Shown here piece after piece: positions 6,504-6,513 of a DNA stretch of 6,513 nucleotides. A model generated the notes under the pieces. The model had not been told where the DNA came from, did not search any database, and saw only the letters and a program-made list of their open reading frames with translations. Position 1 is the stretch's first letter. Every line of letters begins with the position of its first letter. Location: NCBI GenBank assembly GCA_002342985.1, contig DDRC01000237.1:2142-8654 (forward strand), read 5' to 3'. The position numbers were made by a program, and so were the translations under genes. Source of the stretch: Flavobacteriales bacterium UBA2426. Its GTDB lineage: Bacteria > Bacteroidota > Bacteroidia > Flavobacteriales_F > PHOS-HE28.

Positions 6504-6513
6504 AACTGAGCGT

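Noticed and set aside
1..6513. CRISPR array, tRNA, rRNA, riboswitch or defence cassette
   Set aside because: No regularly spaced repeats other than the 8-bp terminal array, no cloverleaf-like or rRNA-like sequence, and almost all of the window is occupied by four ordinary protein genes.

Overview
The window is a compact, very G+C-rich stretch (about two thirds G+C by eye). It most likely comes from a member of the Bacteroidota. Two signs agree on this. The secreted protease ends in a type IX secretion (T9SS) sorting domain, which is confined to that phylum and close relatives. Each of the four complete genes is also preceded by a copy or near-copy of the Bacteroidota -7 promoter element TAnnTTTG, and there are no obvious Shine-Dalgarno sequences. 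High G+C is unusual for the phylum; uncultured high-G+C Flavobacteriales-like lineages would fit, but that placement is inference.

Layout: positions 1-27 look like the last codons of an upstream gene. Positions 68-1687 (+) encode a cytoplasmic GMC/cholesterol-oxidase-like flavoprotein with a four-cysteine cluster. Positions 1740-3347 (+) encode a secreted subtilisin-family (S8) protease with signal peptide, propeptide, catalytic domain and T9SS tail. Positions 3360-5366 (-) converge on the protease with a 12-bp gap and encode a large polytopic membrane protein of the family labelled 'site-specific recombinase' (Gcr/SpecificRecomb type), although it shows no recognisable recombinase catalytic motif. 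Positions 5444-6481 (+) are divergent from it across a 77-bp intergenic region and encode an extended short-chain dehydrogenase/reductase, a nucleotide-sugar epimerase/dehydratase. The window ends in four tandem 8-bp GATC-containing repeats that overlap the stop codon of that gene.

The genes do not form an evident single pathway. The two leftmost genes are co-directional, but the second has its own promoter-like element, and the other two are divergently transcribed. I see no CRISPR array, tRNA, rRNA, insertion sequence or defence cassette, and no convincing new multi-gene system. The points most worth a second look are the near-leaderless promoter arrangement shared by three of the four genes, the substituted oxyanion-hole and histidine-box motifs in the protease, the doubtful 'recombinase' label, the epimerase that resembles GDP-mannose 3,5-epimerase but lacks its catalytic cysteine, and the 8-bp repeat that forms the stop codon.
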